A DNA stretch of 64,000 bases from assembly GCF_900142435.1 (NCBI RefSeq), contig NZ_LT670846.1:1302001-1366000 (forward strand), given 5' to 3'. This DNA is from Thermocrinis minervae. Lineage in GTDB: Bacteria > Aquificota > Aquificia > Aquificales > Aquificaceae. A program made the position numbers and the translations under genes. Each line of letters begins with the position of its first letter. Positions within the stretch are counted from its first letter, which is position 1. The notes under the pieces are model-generated. The model saw only the letters and a program-made list of their open reading frames with translations, made no database searches and was not told the DNA's origin. Positions 43,947 through 53,317 of this stretch are shown here, in pieces.

Positions 43947-46766
43947 ATGGAGTTTTTAAAGAAGCTCTTTGGAAAGAAAAGAGAGCAATCACAGCAAGAG
44001 TACATAGTACAAACACCAGCAGGAACCTTAGAGCTTGCCATAGACAAAGATATAGAGAAGGATCCTGACGCGCGCATAGACGAGTTTTGGATAGAAACTA
44101 TAGGTGTATCCGAGGACGGTTATTGGGTACTCGTAGGAAGGCGACACGGCATAATCCAACTTTACGACTGGTCTGGTAAGCTTCACAGGCTACCCTCAAG
44201 ACCCGTGGCCCAGGTAATCTCGGATGTAGTCTTCAGTGGCAGTTATCTGGCCCTACTCACACCCCCCTACTTAGTCATCTACAAGATGGAAGACCCCAAA
44301 AGACCCTCCACATGGAAGGTCATGAAGATATCCCAAGAAGGCATAAGGCCTTCAGGAGGACTTGATCTCAAAGGAAACGTACTAGCCTTTGGCGTGGTGG
44401 GAGACAGAGTTTATACCATAGACGTCACATCTGATGCCCTCTTTCAAACGGTGGAGTTTAAAAGCGCTTTTAGCTACAGAGAAGCACAGATAGGTGAGTT
44501 AAGAAGTATAAGGATTTTGGACAACTCTAAGCTTGTTCTATCAGGTACCAACAGAGTTGCCATATACAGCATAGGCGGTAATCTCCTTACCACCCTTGAT
44601 TATCCATCAGGAAAGGCCCTTGAGGTAACTTCCAAAGGTATTCTGGTTGCAAACTCAAACAGGCTAATCCTCTATGACGTAAACCTAGACAGAGAAGTAA
44701 GCGATGCAGAGCTGTCAGTAAACATATCCACCATAAGTATTGATCCTTCCGAGAACTTTGCGTTCTGTGCAGACAAAGAGTCAAACAGGCTGTCCATAGT
44801 CTACCTTCCCGAAATGGCGGAGATATCTCTGATGGAGGGCTTTGGCTATTCGGTGGTGAAGGTAAGCCCCGACGGAAGCCTATACACCTGCACTGTAGAA
44901 GATGTCCAAGACAAAAGGTACTACAACCTAGTAAAGCTAAACACAAATCTTGTAGACTTTTACTACCCTCCCCAAAGGCAAAAGCAGATAATCAGCAACC
45001 TTCAAGACACTTACAAGAAGTTTTTAAAAGCACTTTCACAGGTAAAGACGGAGGAGGAGATAGAAAACATAAAGGAGTACAAAGAGCTCCTCTCGTACGA
45101 TTTTCCCCTCAGGGAAGTAAGGAAGCTCATAAAGGAAGCCCAAGAACAGGTAGATAAAAAAAGGTTAGAGCTCTTCATAGAAAAGATCCAGAAGGCTATA
45201 AATAATAAGGAGATTACAGGTAAGGACCTTTACACCCTTGAGGAGAGAATAAAACATTCCACATCGCCAGAGAGGGAAACCTTAGAGAAGCTAAAGCAGA
45301 AGGTACTAGACTACTTTGAGCAGGAACTTCAAGAGAGGCTCCTCAAAATAAAACATGCACTGTCTAACATCCAAGCTTACAGCCTACAGGACCTCGAGAC
45401 CATAGAGGATATTAAGGAGTTTAGAGCCTTCATATCTACCCTACCCACATCTTTACAGTCAAAGGCCCAGGAGTCGCTTTTGAGAACCCTTCAAGAGAAG
45501 ATAGTACAGGAAAGGTTAAAGAGGTACAGCATAAAGACGGCAGAAGATAGAGTACTCTTTGGAAACGAAGAGTTTCCTAAGTTCTCAGGTCAGAGGAGAA
45601 AGCTAAACTGGCATTTAAAAGTGGAAGAGAGATTTCTGTATGATGGAAGAGAATACGCACGTATAGCCTTTGAGAGGGACGATGGAGTCCTATTAGAGCC
45701 CAAGAGGTACCCTAACATCCTACCCACAGAGGAGCTAAAGCATCCACCTCTTTGGCTTAGGCGATATCTCAGACACCTTAAAGGCCTTTACTCCTACCAG
45801 GAGTACAGGATACCCCTCTTTGTTGCCTATGAAGAAACTCCGTGGTTCGTACAAAACTTAGAGAAGTTCGTCTCTCACATAAAGGAACAGCTAGAGTACC
45901 AAGAGGGCATACTCATACTGGAGGGTGATGCAGGAACTGGTAAGAACTTCCTAGTAGAGGTCTTCTCGGCTCTTACCAACAGACCGCTCTACATAGTCCC
46001 TTGTAACTCCAAGATGGAAAAGGAGGACATCACCTTTACCTACGAGTTTGATGCAAAAAGGGGCACAAGGAGGGTTTACTCGGACCTAGTTAGAGCTTTG
46101 CAAACGCCTGGAGCCGTCATTTACTTTGACGAGATAAACACACTACCTGCCTCCCTGGTAAAGATATTCAACTCCCTGTTTGATTACAGAAGGTACTTAG
46201 TTCTGTCTTCAGGAGAGGTCATAAAGGCAAGGCCTGACGTAATATTGGTGGGTGGGATGAACCCACAGAATTACTTGGGTGTTTCGGAGCTTCCACAGGA
46301 CGTAAAGTCTCGTGCCGATGTGCTTTTTGTAGACTACCCACCCTTTGAAGATCCATCTGGCTTCTACTATCCAGACGAGGCGCTCATACTAAGGAGCTTT
46401 GTACCAGAGGTGTCCTCTCTAACAAAGGAAGACTTTGTTTACCTTTGGTATCACGTGATAAACGGTGTGCCTACAGAGAGGTCCACACAGGTATACACCC
46501 CAGAGAGAGAAAAGTATGCACGGCGCATTTATGAGATCCTAAAGATAGCAAACGCCATAAGGAAGGCCTATAGAGAATATCAAACCCAACAATCAGAAGA
46601 ACCGGTAGAGCTTGTCTTCTCCATAAGGGACACCATAAGGTGTGCAAGAAGGATAGTAAAGTACGAAGACACAAAAAAGCTCGTACTTGAGAGCATGCTT
46701 CCAAAGGTGAGCTCTCCCCTTGAAAGAGAGGTGATAAAGAGTTTAGTAGAGAACGTAGACCTTTAA
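43947..46766 (+). CDS. Beta-propeller / coiled-coil / MoxR-like AAA+ ATPase fusion
   Basis: Large cytosolic protein of 939 aa. Residues about 30-345 look like a WD40/YncE-type propeller (repeated SEDGYWVLVGRRHGIIQLYDWSGK, SPDGSLYTC-like strands). About 350-530 is charged and helical, probably coiled coil. The C-terminal AAA+ module (about 630-930) has Walker A EGDAGTGKN (about 657-665), Walker B AVIYFDEINTL (about 722) and GGMNPQNYLG as sensor 1, as in the MoxR/CbbQ/NorQ group. No von Willebrand A partner gene is adjacent. A remodelling role is likely but the client is unknown. CATAAT lies 7 nt before the ATG. Confidence 0.7.
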   Translation: MEFLKKLFGKKREQSQQEYIVQTPAGTLELAIDKDIEKDPDARIDEFWIETIGVSEDGYWVLVGRRHGIIQLYDWSGKLHRLPSRPVAQVISDVVFSGSYLALLTPPYLVIYKMEDPKRPSTWKVMKISQEGIRPSGGLDLKGNVLAFGVVGDRVYTIDVTSDALFQTVEFKSAFSYREAQIGELRSIRILDNSKLVLSGTNRVAIYSIGGNLLTTLDYPSGKALEVTSKGILVANSNRLILYDVNLDREVSDAELSVNISTISIDPSENFAFCADKESNRLSIVYLPEMAEISLMEGFGYSVVKVSPDGSLYTCTVEDVQDKRYYNLVKLNTNLVDFYYPPQRQKQIISNLQDTYKKFLKALSQVKTEEEIENIKEYKELLSYDFPLREVRKLIKEAQEQVDKKRLELFIEKIQKAINNKEITGKDLYTLEERIKHSTSPERETLEKLKQKVLDYFEQELQERLLKIKHALSNIQAYSLQDLETIEDIKEFRAFISTLPTSLQSKAQESLLRTLQEKIVQERLKRYSIKTAEDRVLFGNEEFPKFSGQRRKLNWHLKVEERFLYDGREYARIAFERDDGVLLEPKRYPNILPTEELKHPPLWLRRYLRHLKGLYSYQEYRIPLFVAYEETPWFVQNLEKFVSHIKEQLEYQEGILILEGDAGTGKNFLVEVFSALTNRPLYIVPCNSKMEKEDITFTYEFDAKRGTRRVYSDLVRALQTPGAVIYFDEINTLPASLVKIFNSLFDYRRYLVLSSGEVIKARPDVILVGGMNPQNYLGVSELPQDVKSRADVLFVDYPPFEDPSGFYYPDEALILRSFVPEVSSLTKEDFVYLWYHVINGVPTERSTQVYTPEREKYARRIYEILKIANAIRKAYREYQTQQSEEPVELVFSIRDTIRCARRIVKYEDTKKLVLESMLPKVSSPLEREVIKSLVENVDL

Positions 46767-46770
46767 GCCC

Positions 46771-48108
46771 ATGGAAAATCCCATCATTATAAGCGGCGAG
46801 GCAAGGACCTTTGATGTACTAAAGACCGTACTAAAGCTTGCCTACCCGGTGATCCTCTCCAACCTACTCTACACCATTGAAAGTGCCTTTTCCATAATAC
46901 TGGTCTCCGGCATATCCTCAACGGCCGTGGCAGCAGTCGGCTATTCCGCCAGTATGCTGTGGTTCATATACTCCTTCATGGCTCTATCCTACACGGGTAC
47001 GTCCGTGCTCGTGGCTCAAAGAAAGGGAGCCCGAAAGGATCCGTCCCCAGCTTTCGTATGGGGTCTTCTTATCTCCTTTCTCATAGCCCTGCCTCTAACC
47101 TTCTGGGGAACTGATCTGGTAGCCATGCTCATGCTTAGCTTTGGAGCCTCAGATCAAGTAGTTTCCTTGGCTAAGAAGTACCTGGATCCCATATTCATGT
47201 TCATAACCGTTGGGTTTATCACAAACACCGTGTACGCAGCCTACAATGGCTACGGAGATACCAAAACTCCCTTCAAGGTGGCCCTCCTTATGAACATCAC
47301 CAACATACTCACCGCTTACCTTCTCATATACGGCAGGTTTGGAATGCCAGCCCTTGGAGTGTATGGAGCCGGCCTTGGAGTCGCTATATCCGAAGTGGTA
47401 GGCCTTTTGGTTTACGTTATCCTTTACCTTTTTTATAGAAAACCCTTCGAGGTAAGTTTTCGCTTTGACCTTTCTGAACTTAAGGAGTTTTTAAGGATAG
47501 GGACTCCTACAGCCTTTGAAAGAGGTATAACAAGTTTGTCCTTTAACATCTTCGTGGGCTTCCTGGCTAGTTTTGGAGATAAGGTACTTGCAGCCCATCA
47601 GGTAGGCCTGAGGGTAGAAAGTGTCTCCTTCATGATAGGCTTCGGCTTTATGGTTGCATCTACGGTCATATCTGGTCAGAACTGGGGTGCTGGAAACTAC
47701 CAGGGTTTGGATAAAGCCGTCAGCGTGATAGCCCATACTACCGCCTTTACGATGGGGCTATTGGCTCTACCTATGCTTATGTTTCCTTCGTACCTATCCA
47801 TGATTTTTACCAAAGACCCAGAGGTGATAAAGTATGCTTCCTACTACCTTATGCTGGTGGCACTTTCCCAACCCCAGATGGCATACGCCAGCATATACTC
47901 GGGTGCACTAAAAGGTATGGGAAAGACAGCCCTCACCATGTGGATAAACATCCTATCCTTTTGGCTCTTTAGGATAGTGCCCTCTTACCTATTACTTCCA
48001 GTCTTTAAAAGCCCTCTTGTACCCTGGATCTTTATGAGCGTGGAGATGACCCTAAGAAGCTTGCTCTTCCATTCGGTATACAAAAGGGTGATGAAGGCTT
48101 ATCTCTAA
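46771..48108 (+). CDS. MATE-family efflux transporter
   Basis: Inner-membrane transporter of 445 aa with about twelve hydrophobic segments in two MatE halves. Recognisable features: LKLAYPVILSNLLYTIESAFSIILVSGISSTAVAAVGYSA in helix 1-2 and FGFMVASTVISGQNWGAGNYQGLDKAV at the start of the second half. Such proteins export drugs or metabolites using Na+ or H+. Follows the AAA gene after 4 bp. Confidence 0.88.
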   Translation: MENPIIISGEARTFDVLKTVLKLAYPVILSNLLYTIESAFSIILVSGISSTAVAAVGYSASMLWFIYSFMALSYTGTSVLVAQRKGARKDPSPAFVWGLLISFLIALPLTFWGTDLVAMLMLSFGASDQVVSLAKKYLDPIFMFITVGFITNTVYAAYNGYGDTKTPFKVALLMNITNILTAYLLIYGRFGMPALGVYGAGLGVAISEVVGLLVYVILYLFYRKPFEVSFRFDLSELKEFLRIGTPTAFERGITSLSFNIFVGFLASFGDKVLAAHQVGLRVESVSFMIGFGFMVASTVISGQNWGAGNYQGLDKAVSVIAHTTAFTMGLLALPMLMFPSYLSMIFTKDPEVIKYASYYLMLVALSQPQMAYASIYSGALKGMGKTALTMWINILSFWLFRIVPSYLLLPVFKSPLVPWIFMSVEMTLRSLLFHSVYKRVMKAYL

Positions 48109-48135
48109 CCTCATACAAAGAACCCACTCAGGGAA

Positions 48136-48141
48136 TAATAT
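48136..48141 (+). promoter_or_regulatory. -10 box of rlmN
   Basis: TAATAT ending 8 nt before the rlmN ATG within a 41-bp gap; no Shine-Dalgarno. Weak -35. Confidence 0.35.
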
Positions 48142-48149
48142 TATCACCT

Positions 48150-49223
48150 ATGAAAAGCTTGCTTTCTTTCACCCTCGAGGAGCTAAAGGATGAGGTAAAG
48201 GCCTTAGGATGGGAAGAGTACAGGGCTTCACAGATACTAAACTGGCTCTACAAAAAGTTTGAGACAGACTTTGACAGAATGACCAACCTATCAAAGGAAC
48301 ACAGGCAGAAGCTAAAGGAGCTCTACACAGTTCACACACTTACCATGGTAGGAAAAGTTCCAGCCTCGGACTCTACCAAGTATCTTTTTAAGACCCACGA
48401 CGGTCACATAATAGAGACAGTACTCATAAGAGAAAGGGACCACCTTACCCTGTGTGTTTCTTCCCAAGTAGGTTGCGCCGTTGGTTGTACCTTTTGCGCC
48501 ACAGCCTTGGATGGTCTAAAGAGGAACCTTACCACCGAAGAAATAGTAGATCAGTTCTTACAAGTCCAGAGGGACATTCCCGAGAGGATAAGAAACGTAG
48601 TCTTCATGGGTATGGGTGAGCCCCTTGCCAACTACGAAAATGTGAGGAAAGCTGTTAGCATACTCGTAAGTCCGTGGGGTGTAGATCTTTCTAAGAGAAG
48701 GGTAAGCATATCCACAAGCGGACTCATAGCACAGCTAAGGAGAATGGCACAAGACCCTCTGATGAGAGAGCTAAATCTTGCAGTTTCCATAAACGCCACT
48801 ACCCAAAGCCAGAGAGAAATACTCATGCCCATCACCAAGACCAACACCCTTGAAGAGCTCTTTAACACCCTAAAGGAGTTTCCATATCCACCAGACAGGA
48901 GGATAATGCTTGAGTACGTTCTGATAGAAGGCGTCAATGACACAAAAGAAGATGCCATAAGGCTTGCAAACCTTATAGGCAGGCATAAGAAGAAGTTCAA
49001 GGTCAACCTGATACCTTACAACCCAGATCCCATCCTTCCCTACAGAAGGCCTACTATGGACAGGGTGTACACCTTCCAGAAGGTACTATGGGACAAGGGA
49101 ATCTCTGCCTTCATAAGGATAAGTAAGGGTATAGAGGTCTTTGGTGCATGCGGTCAGCTTAGGATAAGGAGACATCATGAAGATAGGAGGCTTCTTGATT
49201 ATCTGAGCTTCCACGTTAAATAG
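48150..49223 (+). CDS. rlmN: Dual-specificity RNA methyltransferase RlmN
   Basis: Radical-SAM enzyme of 357 aa, C2-methylating A2503 of 23S rRNA and A37 of some tRNAs. Cluster motif CAVGCTFCAT (Cx3Cx2C, about residues 108-117), FMGMGEPLANYENV, and the methyl-carrying Cys in the C-terminal FGACGQLR. N-terminal HhH-like domain LGWEEYRASQILNWLYKK. Normal length. Confidence 0.95.
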   Translation: MKSLLSFTLEELKDEVKALGWEEYRASQILNWLYKKFETDFDRMTNLSKEHRQKLKELYTVHTLTMVGKVPASDSTKYLFKTHDGHIIETVLIRERDHLTLCVSSQVGCAVGCTFCATALDGLKRNLTTEEIVDQFLQVQRDIPERIRNVVFMGMGEPLANYENVRKAVSILVSPWGVDLSKRRVSISTSGLIAQLRRMAQDPLMRELNLAVSINATTQSQREILMPITKTNTLEELFNTLKEFPYPPDRRIMLEYVLIEGVNDTKEDAIRLANLIGRHKKKFKVNLIPYNPDPILPYRRPTMDRVYTFQKVLWDKGISAFIRISKGIEVFGACGQLRIRRHHEDRRLLDYLSFHVK

Positions 49224-49325
49224 CTTGAAAAGTCCTCTGATAGATCTTTACCTAAAAGCAACGCTGTAAGGAACTTTATCCAGTTTCTTACCTCAAGACT
49301 TGAAATATTATCCACCGTGGATGCA

Positions 49326-49331
49326 TAAATT
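49326..49331 (+). promoter_or_regulatory. -10 box of mnmG
   Basis: TAAATT ending 8 nt before the mnmG ATG; no Shine-Dalgarno. TTGAAA at 49300-49305 is 20 bp away, longer than standard spacing. The 116-bp gap from rlmN holds nothing else I can identify. Confidence 0.4.
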
Positions 49332-49339
49332 ACATTACT

Positions 49340-51184
49340 ATGCTAGTTGAAGAGTTTGACGTAGTGGTAATCGGTGGAGGGCATGCGGGTATAGAAGCAG
49401 CCCTAGCCGCCGCCCGTATGGGCGCAAAGACAGTCATGTTCGTCCTAAACGCCGACAACATAGGCCAGATGTCCTGCAACCCTGCCATAGGAGGTATAGC
49501 AAAGGGTATAGTGGTAAGAGAAATAGACGCTTTGGGTGGCGAGATGGGTAAGGCCATAGATCAAACGGGCATACAGTTTAAGATGCTAAACACCCGTAAA
49601 GGTAAGGCTGTATGGTCTCCGAGGGCTCAGGCAGATAAAAAGCGCTACAGGGAGTACATGAAAAAAGTCTGTGAAAACCAAGAAAACCTTTACATAAAGC
49701 AAGATGAGGTCGTGGACATAATAGTAGAAGATGGAAGGGTTGTCGCTGTAAGAACAAAACTTGGACTCGAGTACAAAACTAAAGCGGTAGTAGTAGCAAC
49801 TGGTACCTTTCTCAACGGTCTTATATACATAGGTGACAAGACCTTCCCGGCAGGTAGAGCATGGGAGCCAAGGTCAGAGGGCCTTTCTGAATTCTACAAG
49901 AGATACGGCTTTACCATGATGAGGTTTAAAACTGGCACACCAGCAAGGTTAGACAAGAGAACCATAGATTTTTCTTCCCTTGAGGTAGCACCAGGAGATG
50001 ACCCGCCGCCTAAATTCTCCTTCTGGACGGATCCAGTAGGCACCTACTACTTTGAAAAGGGGAAACCACAAGTAAACTGCTGGATAACCTACACCACACC
50101 AAAAACGCACGAGATAATAAGGAAAAACCTTCATAGGACTGCACTCTACGGTGGCCTCATAAAGGGTATAGGACCCAGGTACTGTCCTTCCATAGAAGAC
50201 AAGGTGGTCAAGTTTCCAGACAAGGAGAGGCACCAGATATTCTTGGAACCGGAAGGTCTGGACACCATAGAGATATACCCCAATGGCCTTTCCACCTCTC
50301 TACCTGAGGAGATCCAGTGGGAACTATACAGATCCATACCAGGACTTGAAAAGGTGGAGCTTATAAGACCGGCCTACGCCATAGAGTACGACGTAGTTTC
50401 TCCCACAGAGCTATACCCAACCCTTGAAACCAAAAAGATAAAAGGGCTTTTCCACGCTGGAAACTTGAACGGTACCACAGGGTACGAAGAGGCTGCAGGT
50501 CAGGGCATACTAGCAGGCATAAACGCTGCCCTCAGAGCTTTTGGCAAAGAACCCATCTACCTAAGGAGAGACGAGAGTTACATAGGCGTGATGATAGACG
50601 ACCTTACTACCAAAGGTGTATTTGAACCCTACAGACTCTTCACCTCTCGCTCCGAGTGGAGACTATACCTTAGACAAGACAATGCCATCCTAAGACTTGC
50701 TAAGTTGGGTAGGGAGCTAGGTCTTCTGACGGAAGAACAGTACAAGCTAGTCCAGGACAAGGAAAAGCAAATAAGGGAATGGATAGAATTCTACAAAACA
50801 CAGAAGGTAGTAGTAGCAGTAGGCCAAGATTCAAGGCCGTACACACCTTCACAGCTTCTGACGGCCGAATTCACCCTCTCTGATCTTACTTCCTTTGGTT
50901 TTGATGTGCCTAAAGATCCATATGTGGCAGAAGAGGTAGAGATAGAACTAAAGTACGAGCCTTACATAGAAAGAGAAAGGAAGTTAAACGAAAGACTTAA
51001 GAAGCTGGAGGATACACTTCTGCCACCCGATATAGACTACGACAAAGTACCTGGTCTTACGACGGAAGCCAGAGAGAAGCTAAAGAAGTTCAGACCCCTA
51101 ACAGTAGGACAAGCTTCACGCATAGACGGCATAACACCGGCCACAATTACGGCCCTTCTTGCCTACCTTGGCAAACTTGATTGA
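49340..51184 (+). CDS. mnmG: tRNA uridine 5-carboxymethylaminomethyl modification enzyme MnmG
   Basis: FAD and NADH-dependent protein of 614 aa that, with MnmE, modifies wobble U34. FAD motif VVIGGGHAGIEAALAAARMG near residues 8-27, CNPAIGGIAKG, NGLIYIGDKTFPAGR and LNGTTGYEEAAGQG are typical; the C-terminal helical domain ends GITPATITALLAYL. Overlaps the convergent YkgJ-family gene by 38 bp. Confidence 0.96.
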   Translation: MLVEEFDVVVIGGGHAGIEAALAAARMGAKTVMFVLNADNIGQMSCNPAIGGIAKGIVVREIDALGGEMGKAIDQTGIQFKMLNTRKGKAVWSPRAQADKKRYREYMKKVCENQENLYIKQDEVVDIIVEDGRVVAVRTKLGLEYKTKAVVVATGTFLNGLIYIGDKTFPAGRAWEPRSEGLSEFYKRYGFTMMRFKTGTPARLDKRTIDFSSLEVAPGDDPPPKFSFWTDPVGTYYFEKGKPQVNCWITYTTPKTHEIIRKNLHRTALYGGLIKGIGPRYCPSIEDKVVKFPDKERHQIFLEPEGLDTIEIYPNGLSTSLPEEIQWELYRSIPGLEKVELIRPAYAIEYDVVSPTELYPTLETKKIKGLFHAGNLNGTTGYEEAAGQGILAGINAALRAFGKEPIYLRRDESYIGVMIDDLTTKGVFEPYRLFTSRSEWRLYLRQDNAILRLAKLGRELGLLTEEQYKLVQDKEKQIREWIEFYKTQKVVVAVGQDSRPYTPSQLLTAEFTLSDLTSFGFDVPKDPYVAEEVEIELKYEPYIERERKLNERLKKLEDTLLPPDIDYDKVPGLTTEAREKLKKFRPLTVGQASRIDGITPATITALLAYLGKLD

Positions 51185-51884
51185 AAAGCTTTTCAAAGTT
51201 GTCCAAAGAGTTAAGATGTGCATATATGTACCTGAGGTAACCTTTCCTCTGTAATTCCACGAGGATTTTCTTAGGAAGGGCCATGAGCTTCTCCTCGTCC
51301 ACAAAGTTAAAGCTTATCTCCTTCCCTTCCATTACATACTTTCCACCCACTATTATTCCCAATGAGAAGAGCTCTTTCACAAACCTCTTGGTTTCTTCCA
51401 TCTGCTGGTTTATCCTCAAGGAGTACTGGATAAACTCCTCCAGGAAATAAGGGTTTAGATCTTTATCAAGAAAGATAGGCTCACCTTGGTCCTCTGAAAA
51501 ACCAGGACACGTAAAGTCTACAAACAAGCTGTCACCTCTTATAAGAAAAGGGTACTGTCTGCAGGCGTAAGGCTTATCTTTTCCGAGGAGGCAACCCAAA
51601 CCATCCTTCAAGTACACACACCTGTCTGCTTCATCAAGCCTAAAGTAAACACACAGCAGCTTTTCTTCCTCTCCTTCTTTATCCACTTCAACGGTAAAGA
51701 CCACAGGAAAGTACCTTGAAAGTGGTATAAGCTCCTCCAGCACTATAGAGCTTCTGGTAGGTTGTCTACAACACTGAACGCTACACGAACTCTTTAGACA
51801 TTCCCATCTTAGGTTTTTGTGCTTTTCTGGATCTAAAGGTTCTACATGCGAAAAAAGCTCTACTCTATCCCGAGTCTTTTCCAT
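51147..51884 (-). CDS. YkgJ/FliB-type cysteine-cluster protein
   Basis: Protein of 245 aa with the zinc/iron-chelating cysteine pattern of the YkgJ (CxxCxxCC) family: CLKSSCSVQCC near residues 29-39, then CVYLKDGLGCLLGKDKPYACRQYPF and a later CPGF. Members may be Fe-S or zinc proteins; flagellin N-methylase FliB is one, but function here is unknown. Overlaps ubiD by 25 bp upstream and mnmG by 38 bp at the 3' end. Confidence 0.75.
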   Translation of the reverse strand: MEKTRDRVELFSHVEPLDPEKHKNLRWECLKSSCSVQCCRQPTRSSIVLEELIPLSRYFPVVFTVEVDKEGEEEKLLCVYFRLDEADRCVYLKDGLGCLLGKDKPYACRQYPFLIRGDSLFVDFTCPGFSEDQGEPIFLDKDLNPYFLEEFIQYSLRINQQMEETKRFVKELFSLGIIVGGKYVMEGKEISFNFVDEEKLMALPKKILVELQRKGYLRYIYAHLNSLDNFEKLFNQVCQGRQEGP

Positions 51885-53317
51885 ATTTGATCTATCCTCT
51901 TCTTTACTTCTTCAGACATACTTATGACCTTTGGCCACTGTCTTGTGTAACCTTCTTCTTTCCACTTGGTTGTGGCATCCACTATCATCTTGCCACCAAA
52001 GCCTACTTCGTTAGTAGAGTGGTCGAGCACATCTATGGGTCCTTTCAGGATAAGGACATCCCTCGATGGGTCCACGTTGTTACCCCAAGCCCAAAGCACT
52101 TGGCCAAAGTCATGCACATCTATATCTTCATCAAAGACTACTATATGTTTGGTAAGGGACATAAGACCTAGTCCCAAGAGGGCGTAAGCTACCTTAAAGG
52201 CATGTCCTGGATAGCGCTTCTTTATGGATACAAAACAGAAGTTGTGGAAGACTCCCTCTGCCGGTAAGTGGTAGTCTACTACCTCAGGAAGGTTGAACTT
52301 TATAAGGGGTAGAAAGATCCTCTCCGTTGCCCAGCCTATGTACTTGTCCTCCTGCGGTGGTATGCCCACTATAGTAGCCAGGTATATGGGATCCTTCCTG
52401 TGAAGGATGGCCGTTATGTGCATCTTTGGATACTTGTCCACGGGAGTATAAAAGCCCGTATGATCTCCAAAAGGTCCTTCGTCCACTAGTGGTTCCTCAG
52501 GGTCCACGTACCCTTCTATGACTATCTCCGAATAGGCTGGGTATTCAAGGTCTACCGTGATACCCTTTATGAGTTCCACACCCTCTTCTCTTATAAGCCC
52601 CGCAAAGAGATATTCATCTACCTCTGGTGGAAGGGGAGCGGAGGCCACGTAGGACAGTACAGGATCACCACCTATAGCTATGGCAACCTCCAGCTTTTTT
52701 CCAAGCCTTTTTGCCTTCCAGTAGTGATGATTTCCATCTTTGTGGATCTGCCAGTGCAGAGCCAGCTCTGTGGAAGATAAAACTTGAACCCTGTAGAGGC
52801 CCACGTTCCTTATGCCGCTTTCGGGATCTTTCGTGATAACCTGACCAAAGGTAATATACCTTCCACCGTCCTCGGGCCAGCATTTGAGTATAGGAAACTC
52901 AAGCACGTCTATCCTATCCTTTTTTACGTTCTCCCTTACAGGTCCATCCTTTACCACTTTTGGAAGGGAGTCGTTCAACTTTTTAAGCTCTGGAAGCTTC
53001 TTTAGCTTGTCAAGGAAGGTATGGGGTATTTCAGGCCTTAACAGTTTATAGAGCTTCCAGCCTATGTCTTCTAAGTTTTCATAGCCAAGGGCTAGCTTTA
53101 TCCTCCTTTCGGATCCTAGCATGTTGGTAAGGATCCTATGTCCTGGATAATCCTTCACCTTTTCAAAGAGAAGGGCCTTTCCACCACCTTTAAGCTTACA
53201 TGTTCTGTCTGTTATCTCCGTTATCTCCAGTATGGGAGAAACTTCCTCCCTTATCCTGATGAGCTCCTTCTCCTTTTCAAGGACTTTTAGAAAATCCCTC
53301 AGGTCTTTGAAAGGCAA
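51860..53317 (-). CDS. UbiD-family decarboxylase
   Basis: Prenylated-FMN decarboxylase of 485 aa. Family features: FKDLRDFLKVLEKEKELIRI at the N-terminus, the prFMN/metal-binding region RNVGLYRVQVLSSTELALHWQIHKDG, and EGPFGDHTGFYTP with the catalytic acid. In a menaquinone-using bacterium it could decarboxylate an aromatic intermediate of the futalosine pathway or of a ubiquinone-like route (inference). No ubiX-type prenyltransferase is adjacent. Overlaps purF by 19 bp. Confidence 0.88.
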   Translation of the reverse strand: MPFKDLRDFLKVLEKEKELIRIREEVSPILEITEITDRTCKLKGGGKALLFEKVKDYPGHRILTNMLGSERRIKLALGYENLEDIGWKLYKLLRPEIPHTFLDKLKKLPELKKLNDSLPKVVKDGPVRENVKKDRIDVLEFPILKCWPEDGGRYITFGQVITKDPESGIRNVGLYRVQVLSSTELALHWQIHKDGNHHYWKAKRLGKKLEVAIAIGGDPVLSYVASAPLPPEVDEYLFAGLIREEGVELIKGITVDLEYPAYSEIVIEGYVDPEEPLVDEGPFGDHTGFYTPVDKYPKMHITAILHRKDPIYLATIVGIPPQEDKYIGWATERIFLPLIKFNLPEVVDYHLPAEGVFHNFCFVSIKKRYPGHAFKVAYALLGLGLMSLTKHIVVFDEDIDVHDFGQVLWAWGNNVDPSRDVLILKGPIDVLDHSTNEVGFGGKMIVDATTKWKEEGYTRQWPKVISMSEEVKKRIDQIWKRLGIE

